DNA from: Blautia sp. OF03-15BH
GTDB taxonomy: Bacteria; Bacillota; Clostridia; Lachnospirales; Lachnospiraceae
DNA: 64,000 nucleotides
Assembly: GCF_003463065.1 (NCBI RefSeq)
Contig: NZ_QSCM01000001.1
Span: forward strand, 248,001 to 312,000
Direction of reading: 5' to 3'
Shown: piece by piece, positions 56,202 to 64,000 of the stretch
How positions within the stretch are numbered: the stretch's first letter is position 1
Layout: every line of letters starts with the position of its first letter
The notes under the pieces: generated by a model
Seen by the model: the letters and a program-made list of their open reading frames with translations, nothing else
Databases searched by the model: none
Told to the model about the DNA's origin: nothing
Position numbers and translations under genes: made by a program

Positions 56202-58185
56202 CTGTCTCCCCCTTTCCGGTACAGGAGATCACGTAAACAGGGTTCTGCCCCATCATCATATGATATCTTCCGATCTCCTTTGCTTCTCCGATCATGGCTG
56301 TTACAATGTCACTGTCTGTCACCGGAAGAACCTTTAACGCTTCCAGTGCTTCTGCCACGGTTTCAAGTGCAATGGCATTAATGACAAAACGTACCGCCGG
56401 ATTTTTCTCCAGAGCAGTCCTCATGATGGAAAGGAGATTTCCGGAAGAACCACCGATAAATACATGTGTGGGTGCCGGAAGGTCCCTTAAGGCTTCCGGT
56501 GCCAGCCCCGGTACAATGGTCAGATTGTCCAATGCAAACTTTCTCCTGTTTTCCTCCAGAAGTTCCACTGCTTCTTCCTTTTTTTCAATCGCCCAGACGG
56601 CTCCTTTGAGACACTGTCTTGCCATTTCGATGGAAACGGAACCCGTTCCGGCTCCCACATCCCAGCAGAGAGAGTCCTCCTGAAGACTCAGTTTAGAGAG
56701 AGAAATGCTCCGGATCCCCTGCTTTGTCATGGGGACTTTGGCACGAAGAAACATTTCATCGGAAAGACCATGGGTCGTCAGCTTCTCCGGCTCTTCATTT
56801 ACCAGCAGCACCACAGAGAGCGCATCAAATTCCCGGTCTTTCAGGCTTTCTGCCGTGCCCTCCGTGATCCGCTCTTCCGGATAGGAAAGACGTTCTCCCA
56901 CATAAAGCTTTATCTGATCCATTCCATAGGAAAGAAGCCTGTCACAGATCTTTGCAATACCGTCTTTTTCCCCTACCAAAGCAAAGACCTTCCGATTCCG
57001 TCTGACCGCTCCAATGAGATTCTGCTGCCTTCCATGAACACTCATGAGACAGACATCCTCCCAAGCCATATGCAGCTTTCCAAGGAAATAGACCACAGAG
57101 GAAATACCGGAAGAAACCTCGATTGTTTCACCGGCAAAGGCTTCGTAAAGCCGTTTCGCCCCACTGTAAAAACCCACATCTCCGGAAAGAAGGATGGCAA
57201 CCCTTTCATACTCCGGATGCGCATAGACATAAGAACGGATCTCCTCCGGCCGGTAGGAAGCAAATTTCGGCTTGCCATAACTGTCCGTTTCCTGAAGCAT
57301 ACGCCCGGCACCAATGAGTACATCTGCCTGTCGGATGGCACGCTCCGCCTCCAGGGTCCGGTTCTCCGGATTTCCCATACCGATGCCGATGAGATAGATG
57401 GTCCTTCTGGCCGGAATGGAATAACGTTCCATGAGAAGCTTTTTCACTTCCGAAAATGATCTTCCTTCTGTTCCCGGTTCCTTCGGCCGACCGATCAGGA
57501 TGACTTTGGCTCCCGCTTCCCGTGCAGAAAGAAGTTTTTCCTCAAAGCCTCCCACTTTTCCGGAATCCTTTGTCACCAGATAAGCCGCCTCAAACTGCCG
57601 AAGCATAGCCGTATTCAGTTCCCGGCTGAACGGTCCCTGCATACAGATCAGATGTTTTCCCACAAAGCCAAGCGAAGCCGCCATAGCTGCAACCTCCGGC
57701 GTGGAAAGCACCCGTGCATAAAGCCTTTTTTCAAAATCCGGAAGGGCCGTAAATGCTTTCAGTTCCTTGCTGCCGGTCGTCAGAAGTACGTTTCCTTCCG
57801 TCTGTTTCAGATACTCCACGGCTCCTGCCGTATCTTCCACAAAAATACAGTCCGCCGTATCACTGCTCTCTTCTCTTAACAGGCGGATGTACTCGGTTTC
57901 CGTATGCTCACAGGCCTGACGGATATTTTCGGAGACCACCACTGCATACGGATGCGTGGCATCCACCACGGTTCTGATCTCTTCTTCCCGGAAAAAAGCT
58001 TCCATCTCAGCCTCTTCCATCCGACCCTGATGGATCTTCAGAAAAGGTCCAGGAGAAAGAAGGGTCTCTCCGTATTCCGTCGCTACGGAAACCTCTACAG
58101 GAAATTCTCTTCCGCTTAAAAATTCGGCCAGCTCCCTGCCTTCCGTCGTTCCTGCAAAAATCAGGATCTTACTCTTCTTTTCCAT
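56194..58185 (-). CDS. cbiJ/cbiE/cbiT: Trifunctional CbiJ-CbiE-CbiT: cobalt-precorrin-6A reductase and cobalt-precorrin-7 (C5)/6B (C15) methyltransferases
   Basis: A 663-residue triple fusion. Residues 1-255 are CbiJ (ILIFAGTTEGRELAEFL, DATHPYA). Residues 261-465 are CbiE, a canonical corrin methyltransferase (YLIGIGMGNPE, LLSGDVGFYSG). Residues 473-663 are CbiT, a class I SAM methyltransferase (CWDVGAGTGSVSIEMA, 507-522, and FIGGSSGNL). CbiET fusion is common (CobL), but the addition of CbiJ puts three consecutive steps on one chain. It overlaps cbiA by 8 bases and cbiH by 17. Confidence 0.93.
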   Translation of the reverse strand: MEKKSKILIFAGTTEGRELAEFLSGREFPVEVSVATEYGETLLSPGPFLKIHQGRMEEAEMEAFFREEEIRTVVDATHPYAVVVSENIRQACEHTETEYIRLLREESSDTADCIFVEDTAGAVEYLKQTEGNVLLTTGSKELKAFTALPDFEKRLYARVLSTPEVAAMAASLGFVGKHLICMQGPFSRELNTAMLRQFEAAYLVTKDSGKVGGFEEKLLSAREAGAKVILIGRPKEPGTEGRSFSEVKKLLMERYSIPARRTIYLIGIGMGNPENRTLEAERAIRQADVLIGAGRMLQETDSYGKPKFASYRPEEIRSYVYAHPEYERVAILLSGDVGFYSGAKRLYEAFAGETIEVSSGISSVVYFLGKLHMAWEDVCLMSVHGRQQNLIGAVRRNRKVFALVGEKDGIAKICDRLLSYGMDQIKLYVGERLSYPEERITEGTAESLKDREFDALSVVLLVNEEPEKLTTHGLSDEMFLRAKVPMTKQGIRSISLSKLSLQEDSLCWDVGAGTGSVSIEMARQCLKGAVWAIEKKEEAVELLEENRRKFALDNLTIVPGLAPEALRDLPAPTHVFIGGSSGNLLSIMRTALEKNPAVRFVINAIALETVAEALEALKVLPVTDSDIVTAMIGEAKEIGRYHMMMGQNPVYVISCTGKGETDD

Positions 58186-58915
58186 GTCTGTACCCTCTCG
58201 GAGTAACCATCTTTCCGTTGATCTCTTTTGTCATGGAATTACCCACAAAAACAGTCGTAAACATATCCACCTGGGTATCCTTAAGTTCCTTCAGCGTCAG
58301 GACGCGGTAACACTCTTCCTCCCGGCCGATGTTCCGTACAAGACCGCAGACGGTTTCCGGGGCTTTGTGCTGCAGCATAAGGTCACAGGCCTTCTGAAGA
58401 TAATCCTTTCTCTTATGGCTGGAAGGATTATAAAGGCAGATCACAAAATCTGCCTCACTTGCCAGAAGCAGTCTTTTTTCAATCTTTTCCCAGGGGGTCA
58501 GAAGGTCACTCAGGCTGATAAGGGCAAAATCATGGATCAGGGGTGCTCCCAGGACTGCTGCTCCGCCTGTAGCCGCCGTCACGCCGGGGATCACTTCCAC
58601 TTCTACCTCCGGATAATCCACACCGATCTCCAGCATCAGGCCGGACATCCCGTAAACACCGGCATCTCCGCTGCAGATCATGGCTACTGTTTTTCCTTTT
58701 CGAGCCTCCTCAAAGGCAAGAATGCAACGGTCTACTTCCTTTCTCATAGGAGTGGTGAGGAATTCCTTTCCTGCAAAATGCTCCTTCACCAGATCCACAT
58801 AAACGGTGTATCCCACAATGGTATCACAGGATGACAGGGCATTGGCCGCCCGCATCGTCATCTGTTCGTATTCTCCCGGGCCGATGCCCACCACATAAAT
58901 CTTACTCAAATTCAA
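58169..58915 (-). CDS. cbiH: Cobalt-factor III / precorrin-3B C17-methyltransferase
   Basis: A 248-residue SAM-dependent methyltransferase of the tetrapyrrole type. The signature YVVGIGPGEYEQMT (residues 8-21), the ICSGDAGVYGMSG loop and the PGVTAATGGAAVLGAPL segment are diagnostic of CbiH/CobJ. It methylates C17 and contracts the ring. It overlaps cbiG by 14 bases. No C-terminal ferredoxin extension, seen in some CbiH60-type proteins, is present. Confidence 0.94.
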   Translation of the reverse strand: MNLSKIYVVGIGPGEYEQMTMRAANALSSCDTIVGYTVYVDLVKEHFAGKEFLTTPMRKEVDRCILAFEEARKGKTVAMICSGDAGVYGMSGLMLEIGVDYPEVEVEVIPGVTAATGGAAVLGAPLIHDFALISLSDLLTPWEKIEKRLLLASEADFVICLYNPSSHKRKDYLQKACDLMLQHKAPETVCGLVRNIGREEECYRVLTLKELKDTQVDMFTTVFVGNSMTKEINGKMVTPRGYRHGKEE

Positions 58916-59957
58916 CGCTCCAATCTTTCACAGCCAGGGCAACGGTGACACCGTTTCCTGCTGTTTTTTTCTGTATCAGTTTACCGCCGCCGCTGAGAAG
59001 AACAGCGCTTCTCTCGCACACATTATCCACTCCCGCCACCTTTTTTACAAAAGCGGACGGGGTGAAATCTCCTTCTGCTTCTAAAAGAGCTTCCGCGGAA
59101 TACGTCTGAAAATCCAGTCCGTATTTTTCACAAAAGCCAAGGATTCCTTTTTCTTCCGCTTTCAGATCGATGCTCGCCGCTCCCATCAGACTGTGTACAG
59201 ACAGATGGTTTCTGGAAAGTACCTCCAGGACCGCCTCTTCAATGGCTGTTTCTTCTTTTTCCTTCCGGCAGCCGATCCCGAGAGCCACACGCTTCGGGAT
59301 CAGATGCAGCGTACAGGGAAACGGCCGGAACTCTTCGTTCCATGCGATAACGATCCCTGTCTTTCCATCGAAAGGCTCCGTTCCTTTTAAAAGCTCCAGT
59401 TCCTCCGGAATTTCACCCAGGATCGGGAAATCCGTCACCAGACCGATCTTTTTCTCATCCAGGATATCGGCAGAAACCTGTTTCGCTGCCTTCATGTCTG
59501 AGATCCAAAGCTTTTGCTTTTTGGCAAACACATCCACGGCAAAACGCCCGTTGACGTCCGTGGCCGTAGTAATGACCGGAATGGCGCCCGTCAGATTGGC
59601 AAGCGTTCCAGCCAGTTCGTTTGCGCCCCCGATATGACCGGACAGAAGGGAAATGGCAAAGATCCCTTTTTCATCCATGACCACCACGGCAGGATCCTTT
59701 CGCTTATCCGCTACAAAAGGGGCAATGCTCCGGACAGCGATCCCTGTGGCTCCGATAAAAAGCAGGGCATCCCGGCTTTCAAACATCCGGCCCGTCCAGT
59801 CATGAAGAGAACAGGAAAGAGGCGGAAGGCCACTGCTTTCCGCATATTTTGCCAAAGCTGTACTTTCCACATCGATGCCTTCCCTACGCAAAAGCTCACT
59901 CACCGACCGGTTCAGTCTGCTTCCCCGTTCGGTGAAGCTGATGACTGCCAGTTTCAT
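58902..59957 (-). CDS. cbiG: Cobalt-precorrin-5A hydrolase
   Basis: A 351-residue enzyme that opens the delta-lactone and releases acetaldehyde (C2). Central-domain motifs FIGATGIAVRSIAPFVADKRKDP and SLLSGHIGGANELA and the C-terminal GIGCRKEKEE are typical. It overlaps cbiF by four bases (ATGA). Confidence 0.94.
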   Translation of the reverse strand: MKLAVISFTERGSRLNRSVSELLRREGIDVESTALAKYAESSGLPPLSCSLHDWTGRMFESRDALLFIGATGIAVRSIAPFVADKRKDPAVVVMDEKGIFAISLLSGHIGGANELAGTLANLTGAIPVITTATDVNGRFAVDVFAKKQKLWISDMKAAKQVSADILDEKKIGLVTDFPILGEIPEELELLKGTEPFDGKTGIVIAWNEEFRPFPCTLHLIPKRVALGIGCRKEKEETAIEEAVLEVLSRNHLSVHSLMGAASIDLKAEEKGILGFCEKYGLDFQTYSAEALLEAEGDFTPSAFVKKVAGVDNVCERSAVLLSGGGKLIQKKTAGNGVTVALAVKDWSVEFE

Positions 59958-60712
59958 TTACTTGCCTCCCTAAATTCCGTCGTAAAGGCCGGATTGTAAA
60001 GCTCGGAACGGTTGTAATGACTGTGTGTCACCACATCACCGATGATCATCAGGGCTGTTTTTGTGATGTTGTTCTTTTTCGCTGTCTCTGCCAGGGTTCC
60101 CACCGTGCATACAAAAGCTTTTTCATCCTCCCAGGTAGCCTTGTATACAATAGCCGCCGGTGTGTCCTTTGTATATCCGCCTGCGATCAGGCGCTCGGAA
60201 AGCTTCTCCAGCATTCCGGTACTCAAAAATACTACCATGGTCGCATGGTGTGCCGCCAGAGAAGCGATCTCCTCTTTTTCCGGCACCGGTGTCCTTCCTG
60301 CCATCCGGGTGATGATCACGCTCTGAGACACATCCGGAAGCGTATACTCCAGATTCAGGGCACTGGCCGCTCCGCAGAAAGAGCTGACGCCCGGACAGTA
60401 ATCGTATGCGATGCCTTTTTCATCCAGTACATCCATCTGCTCCCGGATCGCACCGTAAAGACAGGGATCTCCGGTGTGAAGACGCACCGTCATAAGACCT
60501 TCCTTTTCCGCCTCAAACATCACATCCAGCACTTCCTCCAGCGTCATGACCGCACTGTTATATACCTTGCAGCCTTCCTTTTTTTCGTCCAGAAGCTGCG
60601 GATTGACCAGAGAACCGGCGTAAATGATCACATCGGCTTCCTGAAGAAATTTCTGTCCCCGGACAGTGATAAGATCCGGTGCTCCGGAACCTGCTCCTAC
60701 AAAATGTATCAT
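59954..60712 (-). CDS. cbiF: Cobalt-precorrin-4 C11-methyltransferase
   Basis: A 252-residue SAM methyltransferase with IHFVGAGSGAPDLITVRGQ (residues 2-20), the RLHTGDPCLYGA loop and PGVSSFCGAASAL. These mark CbiF/CobM. It overlaps cbiG and cbiL by four bases each. Confidence 0.95.
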   Translation of the reverse strand: MIHFVGAGSGAPDLITVRGQKFLQEADVIIYAGSLVNPQLLDEKKEGCKVYNSAVMTLEEVLDVMFEAEKEGLMTVRLHTGDPCLYGAIREQMDVLDEKGIAYDYCPGVSSFCGAASALNLEYTLPDVSQSVIITRMAGRTPVPEKEEIASLAAHHATMVVFLSTGMLEKLSERLIAGGYTKDTPAAIVYKATWEDEKAFVCTVGTLAETAKKNNITKTALMIIGDVVTHSHYNRSELYNPAFTTEFREASK

Positions 60713-61401
60713 AAGTTATGCTCCTCCTTTATCACGATCAGTGAATAGTAACCTGCGTTCTCCGGGATTTCATCTGCGGAGGCGTAAATTTTTTCATCCG
60801 GCATACCGCAGTTTTCAATCATCACGGCATTTTTTCCGAACCCTTTCACCTGCTCTTTTACGTACTTCATCTGTTTTCCTGCTTTCATCAGCACCTTGGT
60901 CCCGGGAAGCTTTAACGCCTCCTCAATCTGATAGGAAGCCGGGATCACATGAAGCGGTTCGCTTCTCTCCACCAGACTCATGTTCATTCTGGCTGCCACC
61001 GCACAGAAAGAAGTGATCCCGCTGATGATCTCCACCCGGTAGCCTTTTTCTTCCAGGCGCTGATGGACATACATATACGTAGAATAAACGGTAGGATCTC
61101 CCAGCGTAAGGAAGACCACGTTTTTCCCCTGATCCAGCTGATCGGCAATCTTCTCTGCCGCACGGTCATAGTTTTCATTTAAAAGCGCTTTATCCTTTGT
61201 CATAGGCATGGTCAGTGCCAGAAGCGTCTTGTCCGCAAGCTCCGGTACTGCCTGCACGGAAATCTGATATGCTACCGTTTCCTCCGGTTTTTCTCCAGGA
61301 AGTGCGATCACCTCATTTTCCCGGATCAGCCGCACTGCTTTTAAAGTCAGAAGTTCCGGATCTCCCGGTCCGATCCCCACACCATATAAAGTACCTTTCA
61401 T
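60709..61401 (-). CDS. cbiL: Cobalt-factor II / precorrin-2 C20-methyltransferase
   Basis: A 230-residue SAM methyltransferase. The N-terminal YGVGIGPGDPELLTLKAVRLI and the LTLGDPTVYSTYMYVHQRLE loop are diagnostic of CbiL/CobI. It overlaps cbiF by four bases and follows cbiD by 16 bases, with an AAGGAG site. Confidence 0.95.
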   Translation of the reverse strand: MKGTLYGVGIGPGDPELLTLKAVRLIRENEVIALPGEKPEETVAYQISVQAVPELADKTLLALTMPMTKDKALLNENYDRAAEKIADQLDQGKNVVFLTLGDPTVYSTYMYVHQRLEEKGYRVEIISGITSFCAVAARMNMSLVERSEPLHVIPASYQIEEALKLPGTKVLMKAGKQMKYVKEQVKGFGKNAVMIENCGMPDEKIYASADEIPENAGYYSLIVIKEEHNL

Positions 61402-61417
61402 TGTATCTCTCCTTCTT

Positions 61418-62575
61418 TTACTGTTTTTCTTTGTCTTTCCGGAAATGCTTCAGCATTTCCTGTGCTCCGGCCGTTTCTCCCAGAAACCCGTATTCATTGG
61501 AGAAAAGAATGGCCTCCGTCGGAAACGCCTCTCCGATCCGATGCTGGAGATAATAGTGGATCCTTGGCAGGATCTCAGCCATCGTTTTTTCCAGAAGTCC
61601 TTTTTCCTTTAAAATACCAATAGCTTCCACGGTCGTAATCGTCTCAAGGAGCTGCTTTGCCGTCTCAAGATCCGCCCCGGCCCGGATGGCAGCCGCCGTC
61701 ATAAGCTCTGCCCTGGAATCCGCACAGCGGGAATGGGTATTCATGATTCCGCCGGAGACTTTGATAAATTTTCCGATATCTGCCACAAAGAGGATTCCAC
61801 GGATGCCGAGATTCACTGCATAATCCAGTGTTTCTCCCACATAATTGCTGCACTTGACGGAATTTTCCACATCCACATCCGGGTAGCTGCTCACAAAAGC
61901 GGCTCCATAGTTTCCCGGTGTGATGAGAAGATAATCCCCGCCGTTTTCTTTTCTCAGACGCATCTCCGCGTGAATGCTGGCGATCAGTGCATCTTCACTC
62001 ATAGGTACCACAATGCCGCTGGTTCCCAGCACAGAGATCCCTCCCAGGATCCCAAGTCTCGGATTAAAGGTCTTTTTAGCCACCTCTTCCCCGCCGGGGA
62101 TCGAGATAACTACGTTAAAGCCCTCTGTGTAGCCGAAGGCATCCGCAATGTCCTCCACTGCCTCTGTGATCATGGCTCTTGGTGTCCGGTTGATGGCTGC
62201 TGCTCCAACCGGCTGTTCCAGGCCTCTTTTTGTCACACGGCCGACTCCCCTGCCTCCGTCAATGGTCACACCGCTTTCTTTTTTCTTCCGCACAGCAGCG
62301 TATACCAGAAGACCATGAGTCGCATCCGGATCATCCCCTCCATCCTTTCGGACGGCACAGGAGACTTCCTCCTCACCCTTATGGATATCCAGAATCTCCA
62401 GATGGAGCAGGATCCCTTTGGGCGTCATCAGATCGATGTTTTCTACTGTTTCTCCGGTCAGGAGCATCCGCGCAGCTGCCTTTGCCGCCGCAGCTGCACA
62501 GGAACCGGTGGTGTAACCATACCGGAGTTTTTTGTTGTTTTTGATCACATAGTAATCTTCCAGTCCGTTCTTCAT
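61418..62575 (-). CDS. cbiD: Cobalt-precorrin-5B (C1)-methyltransferase
   Basis: A 385-residue enzyme, first gene of the main cobalamin operon, which methylates C1. The family signature LRYGYTTGSCAAAAAKAA (residues 18-35), GGRGVGRVTK and the SIPGGEEVAKKTFNPRLGI segment are clear. The start at 62575 has AGGAG at about seven bases; the longer frame extends into the promoter. No cobalamin riboswitch is seen in the short leader. Confidence 0.95.
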   Translation of the reverse strand: MKNGLEDYYVIKNNKKLRYGYTTGSCAAAAAKAAARMLLTGETVENIDLMTPKGILLHLEILDIHKGEEEVSCAVRKDGGDDPDATHGLLVYAAVRKKKESGVTIDGGRGVGRVTKRGLEQPVGAAAINRTPRAMITEAVEDIADAFGYTEGFNVVISIPGGEEVAKKTFNPRLGILGGISVLGTSGIVVPMSEDALIASIHAEMRLRKENGGDYLLITPGNYGAAFVSSYPDVDVENSVKCSNYVGETLDYAVNLGIRGILFVADIGKFIKVSGGIMNTHSRCADSRAELMTAAAIRAGADLETAKQLLETITTVEAIGILKEKGLLEKTMAEILPRIHYYLQHRIGEAFPTEAILFSNEYGFLGETAGAQEMLKHFRKDKEKQ

Positions 62576-62634
62576 AGAACACTCCTGCCTTTCCTTTTGC
62601 CGACCTCCGCATTTTGTCTGCAAAAACCGTTTTC

Positions 62635-62663
62635 ATTATATTATGCGGGGGTTTTGCTGTCAA
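62635..62663 (-). promoter_or_regulatory. Promoter of the main cbi operon
   Basis: On the minus strand a perfect TTGACA (62658-62663) and a perfect TATAAT (62635-62640) are separated by 17 bases. The leader to cbiD is only about 50 bases, too short for a full riboswitch. Confidence 0.88.
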
Positions 62664-62672
62664 CAAGCGGGG

Positions 62673-62716
62673 CATAAGAAAAAGACCGCCGCAGGGATTT
62701 TCCGTCTCCCGCAGCA
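62673..62716 (-). terminator. Terminator of the eutS-eutP pair
   Basis: GCTGCGGGA pairs with TCCCTGCGGC around a 9-base loop and is followed by CTTTTTCTT on the minus strand. It separates eutP from the cbi promoter. Confidence 0.8.
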
Positions 62717-62730
62717 GCCTTGTCCAGTAC

Positions 62731-63249
62731 TTATTTTTCCATCGCTTCTTTCTTTCCGAACTTGGTGGAGGTCACCTTTCTCGGCTTCTCCGCTTCCTTT
62801 TTATCCCAGGGCAGAACATCTCCCGGTTCCTTCAGATATTCCAGGATCTGCCAGATCCCTTCTCCTGTATAAGAGCTTACCCGAAACACGGTCTCACAGC
62901 CGCAAAGGCGAAGCCAGCGTTCTGCCTGATCCGGGTCTGCCATCGGTGCATCGATCTGGGTCACGATACCAATGACCGGCCGCATGGATTGGGCCACGAT
63001 ATTGGGTGGAAACAGGGAATAGGGCTCCTCCGCATTGATGACCAGTCCCACCACATCTGCCTCATAAGAGTAAAGAGCCAGTGCATAGCCGAGCCGGTTG
63101 GTCTCTGCATATTCTCCCGGCGTATCGATCACCACATCAAAATGATTGACGTACTGTGTCTTGTGGTAATGGAGCGTATCTCCTTTCAGTGCCTGGCGAA
63201 GGGTGGTCTTTCCACATTCACTGCGCCCCATAAGAATGATCTTTTTCAT
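62731..63249 (-). CDS. eutP: EutP/PduV family small GTPase-like protein
   Basis: A 172-residue P-loop NTPase of the EutP/PduV family. The Walker A motif is GRSECGKT (residues 8-15), followed by DTPGEY (G3) and TQID (G4). The C-terminal 30 residues are basic (KPRKVTSTKFGKKEAMEK), which may be a tail for targeting. In ethanolamine or propanediol microcompartments such proteins are linked to positioning or to kinase activity; the role here is unclear because only eutS accompanies it. Its start overlaps the eutS stop by one base (TGATG). Confidence 0.87.
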   Translation of the reverse strand: MKKIILMGRSECGKTTLRQALKGDTLHYHKTQYVNHFDVVIDTPGEYAETNRLGYALALYSYEADVVGLVINAEEPYSLFPPNIVAQSMRPVIGIVTQIDAPMADPDQAERWLRLCGCETVFRVSSYTGEGIWQILEYLKEPGDVLPWDKKEAEKPRKVTSTKFGKKEAMEK

Positions 63250-63629
63250 CAGGTTCTCGTTACTTCACAGATCGTAAAGCCCAGCTTTTCCTTCAGGTAC
63301 TGATTGATCTCAATGATGGCGTTCTCCACCTCCGCCACTTTTCCTGTAAAGAGCAGGGTTCCGCTGAAACGGTCAATAAAGCCCATATCGATGTTTGCTT
63401 TCTTCATGGCAATGTCGGCTGCGATCACGGAGATCTCTGCCGGACTTAAGCTTAAGATCCCGATGGCCGCCCGGTTGTAGTCCAGTTTGGGGTCCAGTCC
63501 CAGTTTCCGGTAAATAACAGGATCAGGACTTGCGATCACATGGGCCAGTGTCACCTGCTTGCCGGGAACCAGTTCCTGAACGATTCTCATCTTCTGTTCA
63601 CCCTGTGGGATGAAATCTTCTATATTCAT
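63249..63629 (-). CDS. eutS: EutS/PduU-type microcompartment shell protein
   Basis: A 126-residue bacterial-microcompartment (BMC) domain protein of the circularly permuted EutS/PduU group: VTLAHVIASPDPVIYRKLG, YNRAAIGILSLSPAEISVIAADIA and ANIDMGFIDRFSGTLLFTG are family segments. It normally forms hexamers in the shell. No other shell protein or enzyme gene (eutBC, pdu) is in the window. The start at 63629 has AAGGGAG; the longer frame upstream is not coding. The leader contains a hairpin (ATAACGG with CCGTTAT). Confidence 0.88.
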   Translation of the reverse strand: MNIEDFIPQGEQKMRIVQELVPGKQVTLAHVIASPDPVIYRKLGLDPKLDYNRAAIGILSLSPAEISVIAADIAMKKANIDMGFIDRFSGTLLFTGKVAEVENAIIEINQYLKEKLGFTICEVTRT

Positions 63630-63669
63630 CTTTTTTTCTCCCTTCGCTTCCTGCTTTTTCCTTCTGTCA

Positions 63670-63740
63670 TAACGGTTCCGCAGCTTTCCCGGACCGTTAT
63701 CTTCTGGCATCATAATACCACACAAATCAACGAAAGACAA
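63670..63740 (-). promoter_or_regulatory. Promoter and leader hairpin of eutS-eutP
   Basis: TTGTCT (63735-63740) and TATTAT (63712-63717) on the minus strand with a 17-base spacer. The leader hairpin ATAACGGTCC with GGAACCGTTAT (63670-63700) precedes the start codon. Confidence 0.65.
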
Positions 63741-63853
63741 CAGTGTTTTCTTTTTATAATAACTGTGTTATGATGATAACAAGTGCGTGACAAACGCGGA
63801 TCGTAAACGTCCGTTTCCCGCGATTGTACACATAAACAGGAGGATTTACCACC

Positions 63854-64000
63854 ATGAAAAAGATTCTTTTGATCGCCACCGGCGGAACCATCGCTTCCAA
63901 ATATACCAGCGAGGGGCTCTGTCCTCAGATTTCTTCGGAAGAACTCCTTTCCTACGTTCCGACCGCCCGGGATTTCTGTGAGATCGACGCAGTCCAGCCT
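63854..64000 (+). CDS. ansA: Type I L-asparaginase, N-terminal part; cut by window edge
   Basis: The first 49 residues (MKKILLIATGGTIASKYTSEG onward, seen in parts) of an asparaginase. TGGTIAS is the conserved N-terminal active-site motif with the catalytic Thr. No signal peptide is seen, which fits the cytoplasmic type I enzyme that hydrolyses asparagine to aspartate and ammonia. The start codon has AGGAGG at normal spacing. The rest of the gene is outside the window. Confidence 0.85.
   Translation, partial: MKKILLIATGGTIASKYTSEGLCPQISSEELLSYVPTARDFCEIDAVQP

Overview
The window looks like chromosome of a spore-forming Gram-positive anaerobe of the class Clostridia, most likely a Lachnospiraceae member close to Blautia. 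This is inferred from gene content, not from a marker comparison. Supporting signs are a SigG sporulation sigma factor, an alpha/beta small acid-soluble spore protein, an MmgC-free cell-wall set of L,D-transpeptidase and SPOR amidase, strong AGGAGG ribosome binding sites, classical TTGACA/TATAAT promoters with 17-base spacers, and an anaerobic (cobalt-early) cobalamin pathway. No phage, plasmid or CRISPR region is visible; accessory DNA is limited to small repeats and one transposon remnant.

Layout. 1-4.9 kb: a minus-strand sugar operon (DUF4867 cupin-like protein, fucose-isomerase-like protein, xylulokinase, then a GH2 glycosidase cut by the window edge). 4.9-5.1 kb: a MITE-like repeat. 5.1-15.1 kb: housekeeping genes (YdcF-like, MocR regulator, glnS, lipid kinase, glycosyltransferase, mutY, L,D-transpeptidase, amidase). 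15.2-22.1 kb: a composite hairpin repeat, a CtpE-like P-type ATPase, gdhA, lrgAB with a histidine phosphatase, and tRNA-Gly(GCC). 22.2-29.7 kb: nitroreductase, a HEAT-methyltransferase, guaB, nrdR, ylmC/ymxH, a Gfo/Idh/MocA oxidoreductase, sigG and a small acidic protein. 29.8-33.9 kb: a palindromic repeat, then a phosphate locus (Na/Pi cotransporter, PhoP, PhoR) behind a probable Pho box. 33.9-42.2 kb: HAD phosphatase, the remnant of an IS200/IS605-type element, an Amt-PII fusion, glgB, holA, ssp, a PadR/DUF1700/DUF4097 operon and a second composite hairpin repeat.

42.2-63.6 kb is a tetrapyrrole and cobalamin block, almost all on the minus strand. hemA-hemC/cobA/hemD-hemB-hemL take glutamyl-tRNA to uroporphyrinogen III and precorrin-2. 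cbiD-L-F-G-H-JET-A-B-cobD-P-C build the corrin ring, amidate it and attach the aminopropanol arm. cbiK, the cobalt chelatase, sits between them on the plus strand. Two fusion proteins (HemC-SUMT-HemD and CbiJ-CbiE-CbiT) shorten the gene list. No precorrin-2 dehydrogenase, CobU, CobS, CobT, CobC or cob(I)alamin adenosyltransferase gene is in the window. An isolated eutS-eutP pair lies upstream of cbiD, and an asparaginase gene runs off the right edge.

The most notable extras are a complete type I toxin-antitoxin locus (30-residue holin-like toxin with a convergent antisense RNA) between cbiK and cbiC; a dispersed family of hairpin elements with a 19-base core whose variation is base-pair compensated and which tend to abut stop codons; a transposon remnant keeping only the tnpB tail and the structured right end; and leaders with alternative or tandem hairpins in front of amt, hemA, the spore-protein gene and the amidase gene.
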